Origin: Metabacillus bambusae
GTDB taxonomy: Bacteria > Bacillota > Bacilli > Bacillales > Bacillaceae
Direction: 5' to 3'
Length of the DNA: 64,000 nt
NCBI RefSeq assembly: GCF_017497975.1
Contig: NZ_JAGDEL010000002.1
Location: 62,001 to 126,000, forward strand
Part shown: positions 25,810 to 34,503 of the stretch, piece after piece
Layout: each line of letters starts with the position of its first letter
How positions within the stretch are numbered: position 1 is the first letter of the stretch
Notes under the pieces: generated by a model
Told to the model about the DNA's origin: nothing
Databases searched by the model: none
Seen by the model: the letters and a program-made list of their open reading frames with translations, nothing else
Made by a program: the position numbers and the translations under genes

Positions 25810-27629
25810 TATCCATCACCATTTTCTACTTGTTTTTTTGAAAGCTGTGGGATTTTGATTAGAACCTCTGTACCCTTATCTACCGCACTGTTGATGGTCA
25901 ATCCATATTGATTACCAAACATCATCACGATTCGTGCATGAACATTTGTGATCCCGAAGCCTGAATCTCGATTAATCATTGGATCCTTTTGTAAAAGCTC
26001 ATTCAATCTCTTCAACTCTTCTTCTTTAATACCAGGACCATTATCTCGTACAACCATGACAATATAATGATCCTTCATTTCGCTTTTTTCATGAATAAAA
26101 TCGATTTCGATATTTAGTGCTTTTCTTTTCTGCATTCCATATTTAATCGAGTTCTCAACAATTGGTTGCAAAATAAATTTCGGAGTAAAATATACATCAT
26201 GCTCATAAGCTTTTTGAATGTTGAATGAGATTCTCTCTTCAAATCGGAATTTTTGCAAGGTTAAATAATCTTCAATATGAAGAACCTCTTGTGAGATCGG
26301 AACAATTTTATCTTTATTACTTAATGAAAAGCGCAGCATTCTGCCTAAAATCGCCACCATATCAACGACTAGCTCTGATTCCCCATCCTCTATTGATGCA
26401 CCAATTGTTTCTAATGTGTTGTACATAAAATGAGGATTGATTTGTGATTGTAGTGCATATAATTCTGCTTCCTTTTGTCGAATTTCAATATGATCATTCT
26501 TTCTAATTAAGTCTCTAATTTTACTGATCATTGATTGAAAGCTAGAAGCTAGTACGCCAACCTCATCTTTTGAATCAATCGGGATCTTCACATACAGATT
26601 ACCATTTTCAACATCCTTCATAATCCTACCTAGTAAATTAATTGGTTTTGTTACACTCCAAGCAACAATAATAGAAATCAAGGTTGTAATAACAACGAGG
26701 ATAAGGAAAATAATGATTGCCACAGTTTTTACGACATCTGTTCCCTCTGTTAAGTAGGTAATTGGAATACTATGAACAAGAACCCATTGCTGTTTTGCTG
26801 ATTGATTAATACTAATTAATGTTCTATCTTTCTCAATTGTTGTACGAAAGCTTCCATTTAATATTGGATAGTCATCTATTTCTTCAAAATATGTGCCAAT
26901 TTTCTTCTGAAGTGGATGATAGATGATTTGTCCTTGGTCATCCATTACCCACATCATTGCTCTTTCTTCTTCATCTAGATCTTGAAGAATCTCTTCAATA
27001 AACGTTAACTTAACCGCTAAAAACAACGTACCTAGATTTTTCCGGTTATCAAGGTCAACTATCTCTTTTACTACTAGCATATAAGATGGATTTCCCTCAA
27101 ACGTCAAGTTGACTTCATTTGGAAGTAAGATCTTAGTGTCTCCCCCTAAATCGTGGGCCTCTCCATATGGTAAGGGGGTATTGCTAAAATCAAATCCTTC
27201 ATATGATACTCTAGTACTAATAAATGAACCATTAGTAGATAATAAAAACGCACCTAAAATGTTCGTGTTATTACTCCCAAGATATGTTCGTGAAAGAAAG
27301 CTTTCAACAGTATATTGGTCTTGAAGCATTGATGATTGATCCTTAAATGGATTTGCTCGCAAAACAGCCATCACATCACTAGAGTTGTAAATTAAATTTG
27401 GTAAATTTCCTATTTCATTGATTTCATTTTCAATGTTTTTATTTGCCTGATTTAATAGCCTAGGAACATATTCCCCTACCTGTTCTTCGATTGCCTTTGT
27501 ATTCTGATAGTAAGTGATATAGCCTAATACAGCCATTGGAATTACAGTGAGAAGAATGTAGGTAATGATTAATTTTGTTTTCAGCTGGAAGTTTTTTAAT
27601 CTTAATCCTTCCATTAATTTAGAAATCAT
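25809..27629 (-). CDS. YesM/LytS-type sensor histidine kinase (module A)
   Basis: 606 aa from the ATG at 27629. A TTG nine bases upstream fits the AAGGAGA site better, so the start is uncertain by a few codons. Membrane segment LIITYILLTVIPMAVLGYITY, a dCache-like extracellular domain of about 260 residues, second segment VAIIIFLILVVITTLISIIVAW, HAMP, then His_kinase with QSQINPHFMYNTLETIG (phospho-His) and an HATPase with PIVENSIKYGMQKR and DNGPGIKEEEL. It overlaps the 3' end of the binding-protein gene by 11 bp. Gene fusion into one operon suggests the binding lipoprotein presents sugar to this kinase, as XylFII does to LytS in Clostridium. Confidence 0.9.
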   Translation of the reverse strand: MISKLMEGLRLKNFQLKTKLIITYILLTVIPMAVLGYITYYQNTKAIEEQVGEYVPRLLNQANKNIENEINEIGNLPNLIYNSSDVMAVLRANPFKDQSSMLQDQYTVESFLSRTYLGSNNTNILGAFLLSTNGSFISTRVSYEGFDFSNTPLPYGEAHDLGGDTKILLPNEVNLTFEGNPSYMLVVKEIVDLDNRKNLGTLFLAVKLTFIEEILQDLDEEERAMMWVMDDQGQIIYHPLQKKIGTYFEEIDDYPILNGSFRTTIEKDRTLISINQSAKQQWVLVHSIPITYLTEGTDVVKTVAIIIFLILVVITTLISIIVAWSVTKPINLLGRIMKDVENGNLYVKIPIDSKDEVGVLASSFQSMISKIRDLIRKNDHIEIRQKEAELYALQSQINPHFMYNTLETIGASIEDGESELVVDMVAILGRMLRFSLSNKDKIVPISQEVLHIEDYLTLQKFRFEERISFNIQKAYEHDVYFTPKFILQPIVENSIKYGMQKRKALNIEIDFIHEKSEMKDHYIVMVVRDNGPGIKEEELKRLNELLQKDPMINRDSGFGITNVHARIVMMFGNQYGLTINSAVDKGTEVLIKIPQLSKKQVENGDG

Positions 27630-28659
27630 ACTGATCAATATTCTCCTTCGTAAAATCAATGGGTTGTCCCATTATGACTGTGTCTTCTTTTACTCTAACA
27701 TTCCCTATGTTTGAGATATATTGGTTATCACTGATCTCTTGCCCATCTAGCAGTTCCTTTGCAATACTTACTGTTAAATACCCAAGTTTTTTAGGACTCC
27801 AAAGAGTGACAACCTGTGCAGAGCCATCTTTTATATATTCCCTCATTAAATTCGGAGTTGATAACCCTACCACTGTAATCTCACCTGATTTCTTAATATC
27901 CTTCACAGCTTGTGCGGCTGCGGGTGGACCAACAGATGAACTTCCAATAATCCCGTTAATTTCTGGATACTTTTTTAATAGATTTTTTGAAGCACTATAA
28001 GCTTTTTTCGGATCATCATCAGTTTCTACAATATCGACAAGCTTCATATTTGGATAATATTCCTTTTGCTGAACTTTCATCCAATTGATCCACTCATTTA
28101 AATTCGCTGCATCGCTAGAGCCAGTTATGATCGCATAACTCCCCTTTTCATTCACTCTTGATGATAATGTATCCATGATATGGCGCCCAACTATTTCTGG
28201 ATCGACCATATTAATGAACAGCTCTCGATAGTGAGAATTTGTATCTGAGTCCCATGTAATCACTCTTATTCCCTGTTTTCTTGCTTCTTTTAAAACAGTT
28301 CCTAGCTTCTCAGGATCATTGGCAGAAATAGCTATTAAATCTACCTTTTGATCAATATACCCTTTAATAATAGCTTCTTGTTGCTTCCAATCGGCAATTA
28401 ATGAGCCAGAGTAAAGAACATTTATACCTAAATCTTTTCCAGCTTCTTTGACTCCTTCTTCAACTGCATTGAAGTAAGGAATCCCACTAATCTTTGGAAT
28501 AACAGCAATTGTGTAGTTTTTATGATTTTGAGTTGGCTGAGCTTGCTTTTGTTCGTTATGTCCCTTATAGATGACTTCATACTCCGCTGTTTGCGGCCCT
28601 AAATTGCACCCGCTTACAATTAGAAGTATGAAAACACAAAATACAATTCGAAAAAACAT
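27619..28659 (-). CDS. Sugar-binding lipoprotein (Peripla_BP_4/RhaS type), sensor partner of module A
   Basis: 346 aa. Lipoprotein signal IVSGC (Cys18). Ribose/AI-2/rhamnose-type type I binding fold: YTIAVIPKISGIPYFNAVEEG, KVDLIAISANDPEKLG, VITWDSDTN, GIIGSSSVGPPAAAQAV, GSAQVVTLWSPKKLGYLTV. An AGGAGAG site precedes the ATG. It is first in an operon with the kinase and regulator, with no permease or ATPase genes, so its role is more likely sensing than transport. The fold most resembles RhaS/LsrB-like proteins, which supports rhamnose as ligand, as do the nearby rhamnose genes. Ligand inferred. Confidence 0.88.
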   Translation of the reverse strand: MFFRIVFCVFILLIVSGCNLGPQTAEYEVIYKGHNEQKQAQPTQNHKNYTIAVIPKISGIPYFNAVEEGVKEAGKDLGINVLYSGSLIADWKQQEAIIKGYIDQKVDLIAISANDPEKLGTVLKEARKQGIRVITWDSDTNSHYRELFINMVDPEIVGRHIMDTLSSRVNEKGSYAIITGSSDAANLNEWINWMKVQQKEYYPNMKLVDIVETDDDPKKAYSASKNLLKKYPEINGIIGSSSVGPPAAAQAVKDIKKSGEITVVGLSTPNLMREYIKDGSAQVVTLWSPKKLGYLTVSIAKELLDGQEISDNQYISNIGNVRVKEDTVIMGQPIDFTKENIDQYDF

Positions 28660-28789
28660 GGTATTCTCTCCTAGTTATGAAAAAATTAATGTTAATTTAT
28701 ATTATATCAGTTAAAAATAAATTGTAGGAAAAGTGCTTAGAACTTGTTAAATTCCTCATATTATTTTTTTCATTGACTCAGTTAAAAGC

Positions 28790-28958
28790 TATGGTTGATT
28801 TTTAAGCTGTTGATTGGAGCGTAAGGCGTGAGACTCATGCGGGAGTACGAATCCAAAGGAGTCTCACTCAGGTGCAAAGCACCGAGGAGGCTCCCGGACC
28901 GCCCACGGAAAGCGAACGTCTAGGGGGAAACAACAACCAAGTTTTAGAGAGCCTTTTC
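28790..28958 (+). repeat. Diverged copy 4 of the repeat family
   Basis: GTTGATTGGAGCG...GTGAGACTCATGCGGGAGTA...GTCTCACTC...GGAGGCTC...GGAAAGCGAACGTC...CAACAACCAAG shares the layout of family A, but much of the core differs and the outer ends are weak (GTTTTAGAGAGCC). It represents a sister subfamily. It fills part of the 28660-29118 gap, with the des promoter region. Confidence 0.75.
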
Positions 28959-29022
28959 ATTACATAAAAGTTATTCTTATCCTTAGCTTAAGAGCGCTTT
29001 ACTAATCCTTCCATATTATATA

Positions 29023-29087
29023 TGACATTTGTCATACCTTGTACATGACACCTATGTCTGCAAAAGTAATGATAATAAGATTATAAT
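29023..29087 (+). promoter_or_regulatory. des promoter with candidate DesR-binding dyads
   Basis: Dyad TGACATTTGTCA (29023-29034) and a looser one TGACACCTATGTCT (29046-29059) lie 12 bp apart, just upstream of a TATAAT -10 box (29082-29087) that has no good -35. This is the layout of an activator-dependent promoter. In B. subtilis phosphorylated DesR activates des from sites just upstream of -35. Confidence 0.65.
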
Positions 29088-29118
29088 TTGAGTAACAACT
29101 GAGGAAGGGAATTAAAAA

Positions 29119-30117
29119 ATGACTAAACAACTACAAAGAAATTTAAGGAAGCAAGTTGCTCCCTATGAAAAAGCAAATATAAAGGACAGTGTCCGACAAC
29201 TTATTAATACGATTGGACCATTTCTTATTTTATGGATCCTAGCTTATCAAAGCTTGTCAATTTCTTATTTCCTATCGTTTGGATTTATCATCGTTGCTGC
29301 AGGATTTCTAGTCAGAATTTTCATCATTTTTCATGATTGTTGTCATTTTGCTTTCTTTAAAAATCGGACTGCAAATAAGGTGCTCGGAACGATAACAGGG
29401 ATTTTAACCTTATTTCCATATAGTCAGTGGCAACATGATCATTCGATTCATCACGCAACTAGCAGTAACCTAGACAAACGTGGAACAGGGGATATTTGGG
29501 TGCTAACGGTAGATGAATATTTGGCAGAGCCACTTGTTCGTAGGATTGCCTATCGCATTTATCGAAACCCATTTGTAATGTTTGGCATAGGACCAATTTA
29601 CGAATTTCTAATTAAAAATCGTTTTAACAAAAAAGGTGCAAGAAGAAATGAACGCATAAACACATATATTACAAATCTTTCAATTGTTGTTTTAATTGCA
29701 TTTCTATGTTGGGCACTTGGAACACAGTCATTCCTTTTAATACAAGGACCAATCTTTCTTATTTCAGGTTCTCTTGGTATCTGGCTCTTTTATGTACAAC
29801 ACACATTTGAGGATTCTTATTTTGAGGAAAATAAAGATTGGGACTATGTGAAAGCAGCTGTAGAAGGAAGTTCTTTCTATAAGCTTCCAAAGCTTCTACA
29901 ATGGCTTACAGGAAATATCGGCTACCATCATGTTCATCATTTAAGTCCAAGGGTACCAAACTATAAACTTGAAGAAGTTCACAATAATACGCAACCATTA
30001 CAAAATGTTCCGACGATCACTTTAGCAACAAGCTTAAAATCACTAACATTCCGTTTATGGGACACACAAAACAAAAGATTTGTCGGATTTAATTATTTAT
30101 CTAAAGTTACTAAGTAA
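29119..30117 (+). CDS. des: Membrane phospholipid desaturase (acyl-lipid, Des type)
   Basis: 332 aa. This membrane di-iron enzyme puts a double bond into acyl chains of membrane lipids when the temperature falls. The three histidine boxes are all present: HDCCH (72-76), HDHSIHH (106-112) and HHVHH (270-274). Two paired hydrophobic regions flank them (34-70 and about 190-230). A GGAAGGG site precedes the ATG. It is followed on the same strand by desK and desR, and its promoter has DesR-like dyads, so the complete cold-response circuit of B. subtilis is here. Confidence 0.95.
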   Translation: MTKQLQRNLRKQVAPYEKANIKDSVRQLINTIGPFLILWILAYQSLSISYFLSFGFIIVAAGFLVRIFIIFHDCCHFAFFKNRTANKVLGTITGILTLFPYSQWQHDHSIHHATSSNLDKRGTGDIWVLTVDEYLAEPLVRRIAYRIYRNPFVMFGIGPIYEFLIKNRFNKKGARRNERINTYITNLSIVVLIAFLCWALGTQSFLLIQGPIFLISGSLGIWLFYVQHTFEDSYFEENKDWDYVKAAVEGSSFYKLPKLLQWLTGNIGYHHVHHLSPRVPNYKLEEVHNNTQPLQNVPTITLATSLKSLTFRLWDTQNKRFVGFNYLSKVTK

Positions 30118-30233
30118 ATGAGCATCTTAGTACGACACTAAATGCACCCATCATGGGGTTTCAAGCATTATTTAGATAAAATATGATAAAATGACACTTA
30201 AGTTTAAGTATCCTATATAAAGTGGGTTCGATC

Positions 30234-31355
30234 ATGAAAAAAAGGTATGCAATTCTTCAAAAAAGTAATGGAATTTCTCCTTATATTTGGGCGTTTCTTA
30301 GCATTTTGCCGTTTTATTTTATTTTTCAATCTTCATCTACAATCGAAATAATTGTCGGGATCATCCTGACAATTTTATTTTTTATCACATTTCGATATGC
30401 CTTTATTGCCAAAGGATGGCATGTTTACTTTTTAACATGCGTCCTTATCGGTATTTCGTTTACATCGACATATCTTTTCAACTATTTTTATTTTTCTTTT
30501 TATATTGCCTATTTCATCGGTAATATGAAGGATCGATTTCCTTTTATTACTTTGTATATCGTTCACTTAGTCAGCACGGCTGTTTCGATAAACTTCAGCA
30601 TCGTGCTGCACGAAGAATTACTCTTAAAACAATTGCCATTTGTAATAATAAGTTGTCTTAGTGTAATCTTTCTACCATTCAGTATTTATAATCGCAAAGA
30701 ACGTGGCCAGCTCCAAGAAAAACTCGAAGATGCAAACAAACGAATCTCTGAGCTCGTAAAAATCGAGGAACGCCAGCGTATCGCCCGTGACCTTCATGAT
30801 ACATTAGGACAAAAGCTTTCTATGATTGGGTTAAAGAGTGATTTGGCGAGAAAATTAATATACAAGGACCCTGAACAAGCACGAAATGAAATGAAAGACG
30901 TTCAACAGACTGCTAGAACTGCATTAAATGAAGTAAGAAAGATGGTTTCACAAATGCGGGGCATCAGATTAGAAGAGGAAATGATCCATATAAAACAGAT
31001 TCTCAAAGCCGCTCAAATTAAATTAGTGACTGATGAAAATTTTACCTTAACGAATGTTCCATTGTTAACTGAGAATATTCTTAGCATGTGCTTAAAGGAA
31101 GCTGTTAACAATGTAGTGCGTCATAGTGGGGCCTCTACTTGTAATATCTCCATCGAACAATCGCAAAATGAGACAGTAATTACCGTACGTGATGACGGAA
31201 TTGGCATTGAAACAAACGACAATTTCACTAAAGGAAACGGACTTGCTGGAATGAAGGAACGTCTAGAATTTGTAAATGGAACCCTGGACATTCTTTCTCA
31301 AGAAGGTACTACTTTATTAATAAAAGTACCGAATGTCGTTAAGCAAACAGATTAG
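30234..31355 (+). CDS. desK: Membrane thermosensor histidine kinase DesK
   Basis: 373 aa from the ATG at 30234 (an in-frame GTG lies 12 bp earlier). With this start the phospho-acceptor is His188 in RIARDLHDTLGQKLS, the same number as in B. subtilis DesK. The N-terminus holds about five membrane helices, including NGISPYIWAFLSILPFYFIF and YIAYFIGNM, closely resembling DesK. A charged coiled-coil linker (KERGQLQEKLEDANKRISELV) joins them to the HisKA_3 and HATPase domains (EAVNNVVRHS, DDGIGIE, GNGLAGMKERL). It senses membrane thickness and order, phosphorylating DesR in the cold. The gene lies 116 bp after des and 11 bp before desR. Confidence 0.95.
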   Translation: MKKRYAILQKSNGISPYIWAFLSILPFYFIFQSSSTIEIIVGIILTILFFITFRYAFIAKGWHVYFLTCVLIGISFTSTYLFNYFYFSFYIAYFIGNMKDRFPFITLYIVHLVSTAVSINFSIVLHEELLLKQLPFVIISCLSVIFLPFSIYNRKERGQLQEKLEDANKRISELVKIEERQRIARDLHDTLGQKLSMIGLKSDLARKLIYKDPEQARNEMKDVQQTARTALNEVRKMVSQMRGIRLEEEMIHIKQILKAAQIKLVTDENFTLTNVPLLTENILSMCLKEAVNNVVRHSGASTCNISIEQSQNETVITVRDDGIGIETNDNFTKGNGLAGMKERLEFVNGTLDILSQEGTTLLIKVPNVVKQTD

Positions 31356-31366
31356 GAGGAGCATTT

Positions 31367-31966
31367 ATGATTCGAATTGTCATTGCTGAAGATCAGCAAA
31401 TGCTTTTGGGCGCCTTAGGTTCACTACTTAATTTAGAGGATGATATGGAAGTCGTAGGAAAAGCAAGTAATGGAGAAGAAGCCCTCACTCTTGTACAGCA
31501 ACATCAACCAAATATCTGCATCATGGATATTGAAATGCCTGGAATGACTGGACTTGAAGCAGCTGAAAAGCTAAAAGGTGAGGGCTGTAAAGTTATTATT
31601 CTTACAACGTTCTCCCGTTCAGGCTATTTTCAACGAGCTTTAAAGGCCGGTGTCAGCGGCTATTTATTGAAGGACAGTCCTAGTGAGGAGCTAGCTAGCT
31701 CGATCCGCAGCATTATGTCAGGAAGAAGAATATATGCTCCTGAACTAATGGATGATGTCTATAGTGAAGAAAATCCCCTTACTGAACGTGAAAGGGAAGT
31801 TTTAGAGCTTGTGGCAGATGGAATGAATACAAAAGAAATCGCTGATCAGCTTAGTATTAAAACTGGAACGGTGCGAAATTATATTTCTACGATATTAGAA
31901 AAGCTTGATGTGAAGAACCGGATTGAGGCGATTACTCAATCGAAGGAGAAGGGTTGGTTTAAGTAA
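31367..31966 (+). CDS. desR: Response regulator DesR (NarL/LuxR type)
   Basis: 199 aa, the size of DesR. Receiver 1-118 with acidic AEDQQ, phospho-acceptor Asp54 in CIMDIEMPGMTG, and LLKDSPSEEL. The LuxR-type helix-turn-helix is at 133-198 (LTEREREVLELVADGMNTKEIADQLSIKTGTVRNYISTIL, shown as parts of a continuous stretch). It activates des when phosphorylated by DesK. RBS AGGAGGA precedes the ATG. A strong bidirectional terminator follows. Confidence 0.95.
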   Translation: MIRIVIAEDQQMLLGALGSLLNLEDDMEVVGKASNGEEALTLVQQHQPNICIMDIEMPGMTGLEAAEKLKGEGCKVIILTTFSRSGYFQRALKAGVSGYLLKDSPSEELASSIRSIMSGRRIYAPELMDDVYSEENPLTEREREVLELVADGMNTKEIADQLSIKTGTVRNYISTILEKLDVKNRIEAITQSKEKGWFK

Positions 31967-32010
31967 AGGATCGTAAATCCCTTTAGAAAAGCATTTGAAT
32001 AGTTCCAAAA

Positions 32011-32046
32011 AAATCCTCTTCAATGAACCTGAAGAGGATTTTTTTT
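32011..32046 (+). terminator. Bidirectional terminator between desR and the rhamnose-type ABC operon
   Basis: An 11-bp stem AATCCTCTTCA / TGAAGAGGATT with a 7-nt loop. TTTTTTTT follows on the plus strand and AAAAAAA precedes, so it can also stop minus-strand transcription from 32123. Confidence 0.9.
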
Positions 32047-32122
32047 GTTTATTTTATTTTCTTTCTTCTATCGCTTAAAGAAATTGATTAAATCTGATAG
32101 TCTACTACTGTAACCACAACTA

Positions 32123-33178
32123 TTAATAAACATCTTTCCATTCAGCAATATTATCTGCGTCAAACTTGAATGGGTCGCCTAGCATAATTTGAGTGCCTTC
32201 ACCATCTGCAACTACTTCTTGGCTACCAAGGTCACCTGCTTCAAATGTGTCACCTAGTTCTCCTTTTATTGTTCCTTCAACTAATGCATGTGCAGTATGT
32301 CCTGCTGCTGCTCCTACATCAATTGGATTCCATAGGTACATCCATGGAGAAACTCCACTCTCAATATAGCTTGCCATTTCACTTGGAAGGCCTAAACCTG
32401 TTAATGCTACTTTACCTGCTAATCCTTTATCTGTTAATACTTTACCAGCTGCAGCAATCCCAACTGTTGTTGGAGCGATAATCGCTTTTAAATCTGGATA
32501 TGATTTTAATAATGCTTCAGTCTCAGATACACTCTTATCTCTTAGGTCATCACCGTAAGCGACTTTAACAAGTTCAATTTTTTCATATTCTGGTTTTTCT
32601 AGCTCTTTCTTCATCCATTCAATCCAAAGGTTTTGATTTGTTGCTTGAGAAGTAGCACTTAATACTGCAATTTGTCCTTCTCCACCAATCATTTCAGAAA
32701 CTGCTTCGATTTGAACACGACCAATTCTTTCTGGGTTTGCTTGGTTTACATGTAAAATACGACTGTTAGCATTTACTGCTGAATCAACTGATAATACTTT
32801 AATTCCTTGACTCATTGCCTTCTTTAAAACAGGCTCTAACGCATCTTGATCATTTCCCGCAATCGCAATCGCAGCTACCTTTTGTGTAATTAGTTGTTCA
32901 ATAATTTGGATTTGACCTTCAGCTGTTGGCTGGTCTGGAGAACGTAGGATTACTTCCCCACCAAGCTCTTCTACAGCTGATTTAAAGCCATCCATCATTT
33001 TCTCACCGTATGGATTTCCGGTGTTTTTAAAGACAAACGCGTATTTTGGTTTTCCACCACTGTCTTCCCCACCTTCATTATTTGTGGAGCTTCCACTCTG
33101 AGGTGCCCCTTGGCTACAAGCTACTAGTATTGAAGAGAGTAATACAATGGATAGGAACATGGATAAAAATTTCTTCAT
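32123..33178 (-). CDS. ABC sugar importer substrate-binding lipoprotein (RhaS-like)
   Basis: 351 aa. Lipoprotein signal LVACSQG (Cys21), Gly/Ser linker, then the type I binding fold of the ribose/rhamnose/AI-2 group: YAFVFKNTGNPYGEKMMDGF, VAAIAIAGNDQDALEP, VLSVDSAVN, IIAPTTVGIAAAGKVL, SPWMYLWNPIDVGAAA. Rhamnose-binding RhaS of Rhizobium has this arrangement. It is the last gene of the ATPase-permease-permease-binding protein operon, but a 220-bp repeat has come to lie between it and the second permease. GGGAGAAAG precedes the ATG. AI-2 or another deoxy sugar is the main alternative ligand. Confidence 0.85.
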   Translation of the reverse strand: MKKFLSMFLSIVLLSSILVACSQGAPQSGSSTNNEGGEDSGGKPKYAFVFKNTGNPYGEKMMDGFKSAVEELGGEVILRSPDQPTAEGQIQIIEQLITQKVAAIAIAGNDQDALEPVLKKAMSQGIKVLSVDSAVNANSRILHVNQANPERIGRVQIEAVSEMIGGEGQIAVLSATSQATNQNLWIEWMKKELEKPEYEKIELVKVAYGDDLRDKSVSETEALLKSYPDLKAIIAPTTVGIAAAGKVLTDKGLAGKVALTGLGLPSEMASYIESGVSPWMYLWNPIDVGAAAGHTAHALVEGTIKGELGDTFEAGDLGSQEVVADGEGTQIMLGDPFKFDADNIAEWKDVY

Positions 33179-33209
33179 TCTCTTTCTCCCCTTATTGGTT
33201 TATTTTTTT

Positions 33210-33429
33210 GGCTAGTTTCGCAAACTTTATTGCTATTTACCAAGAAGTGCGGTGTGGTTGATTGCAGCGAGAGTTGCTCGCTTTCCGCGGGGCGGGCGGT
33301 GAGCCTTCTCGGCGTAAACGCCTGCGGGGTCTCACCTGTCCCGCTGCTCTCGCAGGAGTCTCGCACTTCCGCTCAAATCAACCTTCAACAGTTTTCTTTT
33401 TAAAAGCAACAATCTCTTAGAAAAGAGCC
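33210..33429 (-). repeat. MITE-like repeat family A, copy 5 (reverse orientation), inside the ABC operon
   Basis: Starts GGCTAGTTTCGCAAAC and ends TTAGAAAAGAGCC, with the usual GC-rich core. It sits between the second permease (stop 33478) and the binding-protein start (33178), so transcripts of the last gene pass through its stem-loops or arise from a separate promoter. Confidence 0.9.
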
Positions 33430-33477
33430 ATTTTTTTATATACATAACAGTTTTAAAAACTGAGTATAACGAATTCA

Positions 33478-34500
33478 TTATTTTCTCTTGATGAAATTTG
33501 GTAGTTTGATCTTTGGAACTGCAACAGCTAAGATTAGCAATGCACCAACTATAATTAGAAGTGTTTGTGCAGGGATATTAATGAGACCTAATCCGTATTG
33601 AAGGTAACCAATAATAAACACCGCGATAACTGTTCCAATTATTTTTCCTTTTCCACCAGCTGTACTAATGCCGCCTAATGCAGCCATCGCAATAACGTCT
33701 AACTCATACATGTTTGCTACATTTGGTCTTGTGCTCCCCATTCTTGAAGATAAAAATAATGCCGTTAAACCAGCCATTAATCCAGCTAACGTAAAGACAA
33801 TAATTTTCACCTTGTCAACTTTCACCCCAGAAAATCTACTTGCTGTAGGGTTGTTACCCATCGCAATAATTTGTCGACCAAATGTTGTTTTATGAAGAAG
33901 CAATCCAAAAACAATTGCGACGATCACAAATAAAATTAAGATGAACGGGATTCCAAAAATATAGCCCCACCCAAAGAATCCGAACCATTCAGGGAAATTT
34001 CCTGACGATTGGTCTTCTAAGATAACGTAAGCGATTCCACGATAGAGAATCATTGTTCCTAGCGTTACAATTACAGCTGATAACTCTTTAAACTTAACAA
34101 TTAGCAATCCATTTATCAGTCCACAAAGGGCACCAACCGCCAAACAGATAACGATTGCCAACTCCATTGGAACACCTAAGCTGTTATACATCGTTGCCAT
34201 TACAACAGATGATAAGGCAACTGTTGAACCAACTGATATATCGATGTCCCGAAGAATCATGATCATTGCCATTGGGAACACAATATACGCTTTGTCTAAG
34301 AAAATCATCGTTCCATCTCGTAAACTAGCATAGTTCAAATAATAAGGTGATAAATTTGCATTAATGATTGTGACAACAACTAGGATGATGACAAGCATCC
34401 ATTCCCATTGCAGGAAAAATTCTTTTAGACTAAATTCCTTTTTATCAAGAATATTTCGTTGTATATATCCTTGCTTATCAAGCATTGATCTCTGTTCCAT
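33478..34500 (-). CDS. ABC sugar importer permease 2 (RhaQ/RbsC type)
   Basis: 340 aa, about nine membrane segments. The branched-chain/ribose permease family motif is clear: GSTVALSSVVMATM, GALCGLINGLLIVKF, and YELDVIAMAALGGISTAGGKGK (cytoplasmic coupling loop). The N-terminus has a 35-residue cytoplasmic extension. It forms the channel with the permease encoded just upstream (3 bp gap). The ATG at 34500 has a GAGGAGG site somewhat far away (12 nt). Confidence 0.9.
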   Translation of the reverse strand: MEQRSMLDKQGYIQRNILDKKEFSLKEFFLQWEWMLVIILVVVTIINANLSPYYLNYASLRDGTMIFLDKAYIVFPMAMIMILRDIDISVGSTVALSSVVMATMYNSLGVPMELAIVICLAVGALCGLINGLLIVKFKELSAVIVTLGTMILYRGIAYVILEDQSSGNFPEWFGFFGWGYIFGIPFILILFVIVAIVFGLLLHKTTFGRQIIAMGNNPTASRFSGVKVDKVKIIVFTLAGLMAGLTALFLSSRMGSTRPNVANMYELDVIAMAALGGISTAGGKGKIIGTVIAVFIIGYLQYGLGLINIPAQTLLIIVGALLILAVAVPKIKLPNFIKRK

Positions 34501-34503
34501 GGC

